From contig NZ_JAMBOX010000008.1 of assembly GCF_023715785.1 (NCBI RefSeq), positions 1-64,000 on the forward strand: 64,000 nt of DNA. The letters run 5' to 3'. Source of the DNA: Neobacillus niacini. Its GTDB lineage: Bacteria > Bacillota > Bacilli > Bacillales > Cytobacillaceae. Position numbers and translations under genes: made by a program. Each line of letters opens with the position of its first letter. Positions within the stretch are counted from its first letter, which is position 1. The notes under the pieces are model-generated. The model saw only the letters and a list, made by a program, of their open reading frames with translations. It was not told the origin of the DNA and searched no databases. Positions 50,051 through 57,927 of this stretch are shown here, piece after piece.

Positions 50051-50956
50051 TTAAAATACTTTCCCGATTTGAAGACTAGTTAAGATACTTTTCGGTACAT
50101 AACATCTTGCCGTCTTCAGTGGATCCACAATTTGGCTTACTTGAACTTGACCGGCTGCGCTTAGCAGCATGGCAATTTCCTCAATTGACATTTCCGTTCT
50201 TTCCAGTAAATAATCCACCATTTCTTCTACCGCTGAATCAGCAGCCTCATCCAGCGTCTCCTTAGACACGATGAAAGCGATGCCCTCTTCGTTTTCCACA
50301 AGCGGCGTCCGCAGCGATTCCCCTTTAATCACTGATAAGGTCACGGTTACCTTCGCAGGGATTTCAATTCCCGATACCCCCACCTCGCCATCACCCATGG
50401 CAGCATGTAAATCTCCTAATGAAAATAATGCCCCCTTATGAAAAACCGGGAAATAAACAGTCGCATTTTCGGCGATTAAAGTGGTATCCATATTTCCGCC
50501 ATGATCACCAGGTGTTCCGCAGGCAACATCCCCCTCTTTTGGGGCAACGCCGATTACACCAATCATAGGATTTAACGGTATATGGATGGTTTCATTAAAG
50601 ATCGCATGGTTATCTTCAATCGGCACCATCTTAATGGCAAAATTGGAAACTCTTTTGCCCATCACACCTAAATCAGGACCGGTTACCATGACTCCTTGAT
50701 CAGCTAATTCAATTTTCGAAATGTGAACTGCCAGAATATCCCCTGGCTCGGCTTCCTCGACAAAAATAGGGCCTGTTGCCGGATTAATTTGATTCCAGTC
50801 AATCGAAGAATACGTCGCCGAATCAGAGGTAATTTGATTTAAAAAGCAATCATACGTTTCAACGATCACTTCACTGCCAGATTTAACCCGAATAGCAGGT
50901 TGATGTTTGCTACTCATTTCATAAATATATGATCCACGTGTTAGTGTCTCCGTCAT
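50051..50956 (-). CDS. Acetamidase/formamidase family protein
   Basis: This protein of about 301 residues belongs to the FmdA/AmdA family, which hydrolyses formamide or short amides to ammonia and the acid. The conserved GDLHAAMGDGEVGVSGIE (metal-site region) and CGTPGDHGGNMDTTLI are present. ATG 50956 has AGGAGG 9 bases upstream; ATG 50965 directly abuts that site. It is encoded between the symporter-like gene and the APC permease gene and is likely under control of the two-component system upstream. Confidence 0.9.
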   Translation of the reverse strand: MTETLTRGSYIYEMSSKHQPAIRVKSGSEVIVETYDCFLNQITSDSATYSSIDWNQINPATGPIFVEEAEPGDILAVHISKIELADQGVMVTGPDLGVMGKRVSNFAIKMVPIEDNHAIFNETIHIPLNPMIGVIGVAPKEGDVACGTPGDHGGNMDTTLIAENATVYFPVFHKGALFSLGDLHAAMGDGEVGVSGIEIPAKVTVTLSVIKGESLRTPLVENEEGIAFIVSKETLDEAADSAVEEMVDYLLERTEMSIEEIAMLLSAAGQVQVSQIVDPLKTARCYVPKSILTSLQIGKVF

Positions 50957-51021
50957 TTCTATCATCCTCCTTTATTTCAATTATAGGAAGATTTAGATAA
51001 TTATTTTTGTGTTTTCTTAAC

Positions 51022-52395
51022 CTACTTTTGCAAAATGTTGCCCATTTTTGAAAAGTTTGATAATTTAAGTCCGGCCGTACAAACCACAGAAAACAGGATC
51101 GTCATCTTTACAGCTAAAAAAACGCTTTGACTGACAAGGAATAGGATAATGCCAAGGCACCAAAAAAGGGCTATGAAACTAGCCAGCCCATAGGAATATT
51201 TCTTATCGCTCCCTACCAAAGCCCTTAAAGGGAAAGAAACGGTCAAATAAAACAGAAGATAGCCGACAAAAAGAATCGTTACGTAGTTGACCAGCCAATA
51301 TTGGCTGATATAGACAAGCAGTGAAAGTACCATCACCATGAGGTACATGATCCTGATTTTCTTTGCAGGATGCCATCGGTTTGGAAAAGTATATAGAAAA
51401 AGCGATGCCATGGAATACAAAGAAATCACGAGCGAATGAACCACACCGGACAGCCAAACTAAACTAATTAAAAATAGGATTATCCCAGATGAATTCCGCA
51501 TCAGTTCACTACTAAATAAGAAAAAAGAATCAGGGTGATATTTACTCACCATATAAATACCGTATATTAAAATGGAAGCTGGGATCGATGCGGCACAAAA
51601 AATGGATAGCTTCAGCGAAGGAATCCGATAATTTCCTTTAATCGACATCAATACTTGAACGAAAAATGAATTTGTTAACAGCCAGCCTATAAAAGCAAGC
51701 GGCAAGGCAGCAAATAACGTCAACATGTCCGCCCAACCCAAGCCTTGATCGTTGTTTTTAAAGGTAAGATAGGCTTCGAAAATCGGATGAATTCCATCCT
51801 TCAGATATAAAAATAAAGGAACAAACAAAAAGGCAAACCCGCATATGAATAAAAGCAAATGAACCGTCCGGTAAATCGTAAACATGCCTCCTAATCCGGC
51901 AATAATCACGCAAAAAAGCAGGATTAAAGCAACAAAAAGACCCGGTTGCTGTGGAAACCAGAGCCGAAATAACTTGTTAGCCAAGGTAAGCTGCAACAAT
52001 AAACCGTCCAGATTGGCGACGATTAAGAGAGGCAAAAAGAACCGAAATCCAGTTGCTGTAAACTTATTTCGGTACCATTGCGTCAATACCGGTTCATTAA
52101 CACCATTCATTTGAGATTTTCTTAAAACCCCTGCCGTCACGAAATAAATAAACAAGGAAAAGCATAAAAAGTATCCCACACTGATTAGTAGATCAAAATG
52201 GTAGACGAAATAAGCCGGCATGAATAAAGAATAGCCGCCAAAGAAAGAAGCCCACAACAAAATCGTCCCTTGCTTGATTCCGTATTTTCCCCCTAGTAAG
52301 AGGTATTCGTGCGGCGTCCGATGCTCGGCTACCTTATTTAAAACAAAAATAATGATCCCCGCCGCTAAGAATAAAATCATATACCAATCAATCAT
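51022..52395 (-). CDS. Sodium:solute symporter-like membrane protein
   Basis: This protein of about 457 residues has 12-13 hydrophobic helices in an SSS/LeuT-like arrangement: WASFFGGYSLFMPAYFV near the start and GLGGMFTIYRTVHLLLF further on, but clear sodium-site motifs are not evident. The frame stays open upstream to 52494, inside the response-regulator gene. ATG 52395 has AAGGAG upstream and overlaps the response-regulator stop by 8 bases, so the two are translationally coupled. It may transport an amide-nitrogen source or act as a membrane sensor for the adjacent kinase. Confidence 0.75.
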   Translation of the reverse strand: MIDWYMILFLAAGIIIFVLNKVAEHRTPHEYLLLGGKYGIKQGTILLWASFFGGYSLFMPAYFVYHFDLLISVGYFLCFSLFIYFVTAGVLRKSQMNGVNEPVLTQWYRNKFTATGFRFFLPLLIVANLDGLLLQLTLANKLFRLWFPQQPGLFVALILLFCVIIAGLGGMFTIYRTVHLLLFICGFAFLFVPLFLYLKDGIHPIFEAYLTFKNNDQGLGWADMLTLFAALPLAFIGWLLTNSFFVQVLMSIKGNYRIPSLKLSIFCAASIPASILIYGIYMVSKYHPDSFFLFSSELMRNSSGIILFLISLVWLSGVVHSLVISLYSMASLFLYTFPNRWHPAKKIRIMYLMVMVLSLLVYISQYWLVNYVTILFVGYLLFYLTVSFPLRALVGSDKKYSYGLASFIALFWCLGIILFLVSQSVFLAVKMTILFSVVCTAGLKLSNFSKMGNILQK

Positions 52396-53092
52396 GAACC
52401 AAGCTCTCCTTATACCGGCTAGGTGACATGGACACCAATTTTTTAAACGTAGAGCTGAAATGGTGCAAGCTTGCGAATCCGGTTTCCTCGGCAATTTTAT
52501 GAATACTCCAATCCGGATGTTCCTTTAACAGCTGCTTCGCCCTGTCAATCCGAAACGAAATAATAAATTCCTGCAGGCTCATTCCCAGTTCTTCAGAAAA
52601 CTTCCTACTTAAATAGGTTGGTGCCATATGTACTTGCTCAGATAAATCCTTCAAGTTTAATTTAGAGGAGTAGTTTTTTCGAATCAAATCGATGACCTGT
52701 TTAACCGCCGGTGAGACTCCCTCCAAGTACCCATACTGCTCCCTAAAACGGTCTAATGACTGATAAAATTCCTCGCTGATCACAGGTTTTCCGATATAAT
52801 CGAAGACATGCATACGAATCGCCTGTTTTGCGTATTGAAACGTTTCAAACGCGGTAATCATGATACATTCCGTTTCATAATTCTCCTTAATATATAAACA
52901 CAAATCCAAGCCTGACTCTCCAGGTAAGTGGATATCCAAGAGGGCTAAATCAATCTGATGCTGCTTGAGCACTTTCTTTGCCTGCACTGCATCCTCTGCT
53001 TTATAAACAGTCCAGGATGGATATCTTTGCTGAATTAAATAGTGCAGCTGTTCCAATTCCAGCTGTTCATCATCCACAAGTAATATGTTCAT
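52388..53092 (-). CDS. Response regulator, REC plus AraC-type HTH (YesN-like)
   Basis: This protein of about 234 residues has a receiver domain (LLVDDEQ at the start, phospho-Asp in LALLDIHLPG, Lys in DYIGKPV) and an AraC DNA-binding domain at about 135-230 (LNLKDLSEQVHMAPTYLSRK then IHKIAEETGFASLHHF). It should activate the downstream transporter and formamidase genes when phosphorylated. Start ATG 53092 overlaps the stop of the kinase gene (ATGA) and has GGAGGGGAG upstream. Confidence 0.92.
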   Translation of the reverse strand: MNILLVDDEQLELEQLHYLIQQRYPSWTVYKAEDAVQAKKVLKQHQIDLALLDIHLPGESGLDLCLYIKENYETECIMITAFETFQYAKQAIRMHVFDYIGKPVISEEFYQSLDRFREQYGYLEGVSPAVKQVIDLIRKNYSSKLNLKDLSEQVHMAPTYLSRKFSEELGMSLQEFIISFRIDRAKQLLKEHPDWSIHKIAEETGFASLHHFSSTFKKLVSMSPSRYKESLVHD

Positions 53093-53832
53093 GTTCTCCC
53101 CTCCGGTGTGTACGGCCAAACCGCTTTTGCGATGGTTACACCCTTCTCCCTTGAAATCGAAACTTCCGTATATAAATCAAAAATTAACGTCAACCGTTTA
53201 CGGATATTCTCCAGCCCTACGCCTAGATGGGGACTTTCTCCGACAACAAACTCAGGACCATTGTCACAGACAAATAAGGTCACCCAGCTCCCTTTTCGTT
53301 TAAGCAAAATGGTTAATTCTTTTCGGCCGATTTTTTTCTCTAACCCATGTTTAAACGCATTTTCCACCAACGTCTGGAGGACATAGGGAGGCAAATAAGT
53401 AGGTTCCGCATTTTGATCGATCTCATACTTCAAATGCAAATGATCCCCAAACCGGATCTTTTGAATCGAAATATAGTGCGAGGTATAGGCCAATTCTTTT
53501 TGAAATGGGACAAGTGCATCCTTTTCCGTATATTTATAACGAACAAATTTCGAAAATTCCTCTAAAGCGTGCTCCACATCCACATTTCTGCCTAGGCGGT
53601 TTAACGACAGCATCGCATTGAGGGAATTGAACAAAAAATGCGGCTGAATCTGCTGGCTTAATTGCAAATATTCCACCCGATGCAATTCCTTCTCCATTTC
53701 CATTTTCTTATTTTCAATTTGGAGATAATCGAATTCTTTGCCAAAAAAACCTAACAAAAGCAAAATGACAAAGCCTGCAATAGGGATCCCCAAACAAACT
53801 AATATTAAAATAGTGAAAACAGACTCGTTCAT
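53089..53832 (-). CDS. Sensor histidine kinase, LytS/YesM type
   Basis: This short 247-residue kinase has one N-terminal membrane helix (about residues 6-28), a short coiled coil, the His_kinase motif QIQPHFLFNSLNAML (phospho-His near residue 64) and an HATPase domain with LVENAFKHG and GVGLENIRKRL. It lacks an extracellular sensor domain, so the signal may come from another membrane protein, for instance the coupled symporter-like protein. It overlaps the response-regulator gene by 4 bases. Confidence 0.92.
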   Translation of the reverse strand: MNESVFTILILVCLGIPIAGFVILLLLGFFGKEFDYLQIENKKMEMEKELHRVEYLQLSQQIQPHFLFNSLNAMLSLNRLGRNVDVEHALEEFSKFVRYKYTEKDALVPFQKELAYTSHYISIQKIRFGDHLHLKYEIDQNAEPTYLPPYVLQTLVENAFKHGLEKKIGRKELTILLKRKGSWVTLFVCDNGPEFVVGESPHLGVGLENIRKRLTLIFDLYTEVSISREKGVTIAKAVWPYTPEGRT

Positions 53833-53850
53833 ATTGTTTCCCTCTTTAAA

Positions 53851-53911
53851 AGAGTGCCTGGCACCACCCGAATCTTGTCAAATCGACAAATGACGGGGCG
53901 TGACAGCACTT
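53851..53911. repeat. ~65-bp nested palindromic intergenic element, copy 6 (slightly shortened)
   Basis: AGAGTGCCTGGCACCACCCG and CGGGGCGTGACAGCACTT are the ends; TTGTC and GACAA form the inner stem. The right end has lost one G (CAGCACT instead of CAGGCACT). It lies upstream of the kinase gene start. Confidence 0.78.
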
Positions 53912-53984
53912 AAATTATAACATTTTGACACTCTTTATACTTTTTACTCAGATAATGTAACTCATTCTAGCATATGCAAAAGGA

Positions 53985-54293
53985 CTACTTCTGTATGATT
54001 TCAGAATAATATCGTATAACCTTATCCTTACTTTTTGCATACTCTATTTCTTTTTCTGTGCTGGTTCCAATATATCCGTTAACATCAATGACCACGATTT
54101 GATCCGACATATCAATCTTCCGATGATGCAGTTCCTCAAAGAGTTTTTCTTGCTCTTTGGTTGTTTTTATCCCTTCACTTTGTTCGAAAAAACCAAGGCT
54201 TAATACAATATTCCCCTGCAGTGTAAGGGCAGCTTCCATTTCTCGAAACTGTTTCTTGAATTTTGTCGAACCGCATAGCGTAATTACTTGCAT
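53985..54293 (-). CDS. Nucleoside 2-deoxyribosyltransferase-like protein
   Basis: This protein of about 102 residues shows ITLCGSTKFKKQFREME, LGFFEQSEG, and the C-terminal DVNGYIGTSTEKEIEYAKSK, matching the small nucleoside 2-deoxyribosyltransferase fold. Members exchange nucleobases or hydrolyse nucleotides such as dNMPs. Start is uncertain between ATG 54311 and ATG 54293; the latter makes the beta-strand begin at residue 2 and is preferred. It is monocistronic. Confidence 0.8.
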   Translation of the reverse strand: MQVITLCGSTKFKKQFREMEAALTLQGNIVLSLGFFEQSEGIKTTKEQEKLFEELHHRKIDMSDQIVVIDVNGYIGTSTEKEIEYAKSKDKVIRYYSEIIQK

Positions 54294-54351
54294 TGTATTC
54301 TCAACTCCCATATAAACACACTTACTATTTTTCCTGTTGAAGTTTTCTTAA

Positions 54352-54546
54352 GTAGTAAGTAATTCGACAATTCTCGCCAAAATCCCTTTCGACACTATCC
54401 CTAGTACCTTATCAAATTTCAAAAAGCGTATCTATGTTGATAAAAAATGGGGGAAACGTTTTAAAAAAACCATTAAGTCCTATGAGGAAATGGCCTTTCA
54501 ATTCAACGATCAGCTTACGGAAAAGGGGATCACTGCTTATATGTAA
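54352..54546 (+). pseudogene. C-terminal remnant, unrecognised
   Basis: A 64-codon frame after TAA 54349 reads STILAKIPFDTIPSTLSNFK then RIYVDKKWGKRFKKTIKSYE and ends GITAYM at TAA 54544. It has protein-like composition but no start codon near its 5' end. I do not recognise it. Confidence 0.4.
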
Positions 54547-54783
54547 AGAGAGTCATCACTCCAAGTAGGGCCACTCTTCTCTTTGAATACCCCTTTTAAT
54601 CGATAAACAAAAAAATTATTTCTACTGAACTATTAACTCCTTATTCACTCAAAAGTTTGGTATATTTTTAGATAAGGGATAATTTTACATTGGAGGGGTA
54701 TCATTGATAAAAAAAGAGTTCAATTAGGACCATTTTGCCGGTTAGTACAACTAAAAATATTTGAAAAAGACCGCTTAAAAAAT

Positions 54784-54834
54784 GGGGGCAGTCCCCATTC
54801 AGGTAAAGCTTTAAAGCAGCTGGGGACTGACCCC
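54784..54834. repeat. Second-family palindromic element
   Basis: GGGGGCAGTCCCCA (54784-54797) pairs with TGGGGACTGACCCC (54821-54834) at 13 of 14 positions. The interior contains the palindrome GCTTTAAAGC. The design (long outer stem, small inner stem) parallels that of the 65-bp AGTGCC family, with different sequence. Confidence 0.75.
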
Positions 54835-54924
54835 AAAATACTAGTATAAAATTTCTTTATGTGAGGCATTATTAAAATTCCTCACATAATAGATTAGTGG
54901 ATGATAAGGATAAAGGTGAAAAAG

Positions 54925-55683
54925 ATGGATACAAATAGAGAAAAAGACGAAAAAATTGCACAGCTAGAAAGACTATTAATAGAATTAAAGGAAGCACAAC
55001 AGCAAAGTGCGGCAGCTATTGCGGTAGATTATAACTCAAGGACCTTTTCTCCACCGAAAGGAAAATTTAAGTTTTTCTTAAAAGCGGGTAGATTAAATAT
55101 TATTTTGGCCATCCTTGGTTTATTAGTCCTCGCTTTAGCAGGAATTGGAATTTGGCTATTTACGGGCAGTAACTCCAAACAAGAGTCTGTCATCTTTGTT
55201 GAACATGTTCAAGAGCTATCCACATTGGCAACAGCTGAAGCTCATATGAAGGCAGTTATACACAAAGAGGATAATAAGATTTTCGGGAAAGACATCGCTA
55301 AGAATCTGCCAGGAACGAAGCGAGAACTATTATTTATTGTACCTGGGACGGTCATTGCTGGTGTTGATTTGAAAGGGATTACTTCTAAGGACATGGATAT
55401 TAATGAAAAAACAAAAGTAATAGATATTACCCTTCCTCCTGCCAAGCTCATCCAGGAACCGTCATTACAGATGGATAAAATAATAACCTATGAAAATGGT
55501 GGGCTTTTCCGTGCTGATACTAAAATGGATGAGGGGTTTGACAAGGCCGCTGAGGCACAAGAGCTAATGCGTAAAGAAGCCAAATCTATTGGTTTACTAG
55601 ATACTGCAGAGAAAAATGCAGAAAAAGTGTTAAAGGAATTTTTTAAGAATATTGGTTATAAGGTAAATGTCACGTTTAAGTAA
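54925..55683 (+). CDS. DUF4230 domain-containing membrane-anchored protein
   Basis: This protein of about 252 residues has an N-terminal charged coiled-coil (about 2-25), one membrane helix (about 58-80) and an external DUF4230 domain (about 90-252) with LSTLATAEAHMKAVI, FIVPGTVIAGVDLK and KVIDITLPPAKLI. The function of the family is unknown. Start ATG 54925 has AAAGGTGA upstream; the earlier ATG 54901 overlaps no ribosome site. It stands alone and is followed by a terminator. Confidence 0.87.
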   Translation: MDTNREKDEKIAQLERLLIELKEAQQQSAAAIAVDYNSRTFSPPKGKFKFFLKAGRLNIILAILGLLVLALAGIGIWLFTGSNSKQESVIFVEHVQELSTLATAEAHMKAVIHKEDNKIFGKDIAKNLPGTKRELLFIVPGTVIAGVDLKGITSKDMDINEKTKVIDITLPPAKLIQEPSLQMDKIITYENGGLFRADTKMDEGFDKAAEAQELMRKEAKSIGLLDTAEKNAEKVLKEFFKNIGYKVNVTFK

Positions 55684-55688
55684 AAGGA

Positions 55689-55726
55689 AGGCCTGCCCCT
55701 GCTACCTGGGACAGGCCTGTTCTGTT
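55689..55726 (+). terminator. Terminator after DUF4230 gene
   Basis: AGGCCTGCCC and GGGACAGGCCT form a GC-rich stem followed by GTTCTGTTATTT. It lies 5 bases after the stop at 55683. Confidence 0.75.
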
Positions 55727-55893
55727 ATTTACTGGGGGAACCATGAGGTTTGTCGAATTCTACTTATTGTACAAATCGCCAATCATTATTATCACAGGTA
55801 AACCTTTAAAGCATTTCTATCGCAGCCATTCTTTTGTCGTGAGCATGGCTTTCTGCATGATCTACTATGTAAAGACTGATATTCTTTCGTTTT

Positions 55894-55935
55894 ACAACAA
55901 AAAAAGCGGCCTTCCTATTTGGGATAACCGCTTTT
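55894..55935 (-). terminator. Terminator of the sugar-transport operon
   Basis: AAAAGCGG and CCGCTTTT pair; on the minus strand a run of seven T follows. It lies 40 bases after the stop of the last permease gene. Confidence 0.8.
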
Positions 55936-55975
55936 ACGAACTTAGATTCCGATGATCGGGGGCGAACTTAGCTCC

Positions 55976-56809
55976 TTACCCTTTTACTCCTCCTAATGCA
56001 ATCCCTTCAATCACTTGTTTCTGGCCAATAATAAAGACGATCACTAACGGCAGAATCGCTGATACTGCTGCCGCCATAATCAAGGAATAAAATTCACCAT
56101 TGATGGTGGAGAATTTCTGCATTGCTACCGGAATTGTTAATAAACTGTCAGTACGCAAGAAAATCAGTGGGTTTTGATAGTCATTCCAGGTCCAAATAAA
56201 TCTGAGTATCCCATACGTCGCAATTGCCGGTCTAACAATTGGCATAGCTATGGACCAAAATATCTTCCAGTGCCCTGCACCATCAATTTTTGCAGCTTCA
56301 ATCAAGTCGTTAGGAATACTCATAAAAAATTGCCTCAGCATAAACGTTCCCAAAACACTAAAACTGCCGAGTAACACCAATCCCAAATGGCTGTCGAATA
56401 AGCCAATTTTTCGGTATAAAATAAATTGGGGAACGAGAATTGCCTGCTGCGGTACCATATAAGTTGCCAATACAAAAATAAACAGGACTTTTCCCAATGG
56501 GAATTTGACCTTAGAAAAACCGTAAGCGGCAAGTGAAGATATGGTAACGGAGATCAGTGTAGTTAGTACCGTTACTTTAATCGTATTCAAGTAATAAATG
56601 TAAAATGGATGTTTTCCAAACCAAACTTCCTTATAATTAGCTACACCATTCCATCTTTCCGGAATCCACTGAATTGGAAATTTAAAGACATCTGCTTCAA
56701 TTTTAAAAGATGCCGAAAGCATCCACGCAAATGGTAATAGGAACAGGATGCTGCAGGCGAGCATAATGATTGTGATAATACTTTTTCTAATAATTAATGA
56801 CCTTGCCAT
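55976..56809 (-). CDS. Carbohydrate ABC transporter permease (MalG/YesQ-like)
   Basis: This 277-residue CUT1-family permease has six membrane helices and the EAA loop EAAKIDGAGHWKIFWSIAMP. It forms a channel with the partner permease encoded 12 bases upstream. No ATPase gene is present in the locus; as in B. subtilis, a shared MsmX-type ATPase encoded elsewhere probably powers it. GGGGGGGAAG precedes ATG 56809. Confidence 0.92.
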   Translation of the reverse strand: MARSLIIRKSIITIIMLACSILFLLPFAWMLSASFKIEADVFKFPIQWIPERWNGVANYKEVWFGKHPFYIYYLNTIKVTVLTTLISVTISSLAAYGFSKVKFPLGKVLFIFVLATYMVPQQAILVPQFILYRKIGLFDSHLGLVLLGSFSVLGTFMLRQFFMSIPNDLIEAAKIDGAGHWKIFWSIAMPIVRPAIATYGILRFIWTWNDYQNPLIFLRTDSLLTIPVAMQKFSTINGEFYSLIMAAAVSAILPLVIVFIIGQKQVIEGIALGGVKG

Positions 56810-56821
56810 GTCTTCCCCCCC

Positions 56822-57766
56822 TTAATAATTCACCCATTTTTTCTGCCCGACCCATTGAATTACCGTAATTGTGAATACAACTACGAAGAGTACAACAGCC
56901 ATGGCTGAAGCTGGGCCAATCTTCAAATTAACGAAAGCGGTTTCATACAGATTCCAGACAATCATGGAGGTAGAATTTATTGGCCCACCCTTTGTCAGTA
57001 CGGCAATAAGGTCAAACACCTTAAAGGTTGCAATAATGCCGGTGATAAATAAGAAGAATGACGTGGGTGAAATCATCGGCAAAGTAATGTATCGAAACTT
57101 CACCCAGGCATTTGCGCCATCAATATCTGCCGCTTCATATAAATCCTTTGGAATGTTCTGCAGTCCTGCTAAATAGACAATCAAGTTAAAACCAATGGAT
57201 ACCCATACCTGAATAAGCATAATAGAAAAGAGAGCAAAATTGGGATCAGCAATCCATTTCGGCGGATTCTCCATTCCCAAGGACATAAGTACCTGATTTA
57301 TCGGCCCGGCTGATGGATGAAAGAGAACCTGCCAGACAACCGCAATAGCTACAATACTTGATATATACGGCATAAAAAAGGCTACTTTAAAATATCCTTT
57401 GAAAAATACATTTCGATCAATGATAATAGCCAATAGGAGTGAAATCATCATGCAGGTCGGTACAGTTAAGATAAAGATTGCATTATTCATAAGTGATTTT
57501 AAAAAGGCTTTATCTTGGAACAATCTGATGAAATTATCGAATCCCACCCATTTCAATTCTGAGAGCGGGGTGATAAAGCTCCAGTTTACGAAACTAAGAA
57601 CAAAAGTAGCGATAATTGGGAGCATCACTAGGATGGAAACCCCGAGGAGCATTGGCGATACAAAAAGCAAGCCTATTAAATTTTCAGTTTTCTCCTTACG
57701 GACCTTTCTCTGTTTTGGAGCTTCTGATACCTTTACAGGTGTGGTGAGTTCAGTTTTTAAACTCAT
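56822..57766 (-). CDS. Carbohydrate ABC transporter permease (MalF/YesP-like)
   Basis: This protein of about 314 residues has six membrane helices and the EAA loop EAADIDGANAWVKFRYITLP. The start is set at ATG 57766 because GAGGTG overlaps the earlier GTG 57775. It follows the response-regulator gene by 160 bases and precedes the MalG-like gene by 12. Confidence 0.92.
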   Translation of the reverse strand: MSLKTELTTPVKVSEAPKQRKVRKEKTENLIGLLFVSPMLLGVSILVMLPIIATFVLSFVNWSFITPLSELKWVGFDNFIRLFQDKAFLKSLMNNAIFILTVPTCMMISLLLAIIIDRNVFFKGYFKVAFFMPYISSIVAIAVVWQVLFHPSAGPINQVLMSLGMENPPKWIADPNFALFSIMLIQVWVSIGFNLIVYLAGLQNIPKDLYEAADIDGANAWVKFRYITLPMISPTSFFLFITGIIATFKVFDLIAVLTKGGPINSTSMIVWNLYETAFVNLKIGPASAMAVVLFVVVFTITVIQWVGQKKWVNY

Positions 57767-57927
57767 TGTCTTCACCTCGATTTTTAGTATATTTCTATTA
57801 TAAAGTAATGGCAGATTCGTCTATTAACGGTATTTTGATAAATACATACACAATTTTGACTTCTTCCTATATGTGAGTTTTTTTGAGAATGAAAAAAATC
57901 CAGCATCGAAATGATCTGGACTTTTTG

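Larger units (their letters stand above)
54294..54924. other. Intergenic region with a gene remnant and a palindromic element
   Basis: This 630-base stretch holds the open remnant at 54352-54546, a seven-codon frame (GGAGGGG, then TTG at about 54704) that ends at once, and a GGGGxCAGTCCCCA-type palindromic element at 54784-54834. No intact gene is visible. Confidence 0.5.

Noticed and set aside
1035-53911. Interpretation of the recurring 65-bp elements as a CRISPR array
   Set aside because: Copies are separated by kilobases, lie singly between genes, and are internally palindromic without spacers or cas genes.
55743-55955. 70-codon plus-strand frame between the DUF4230 gene and the permease gene
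   Set aside because: It reads through the minus-strand terminator hairpin and has no convincing ribosome site.
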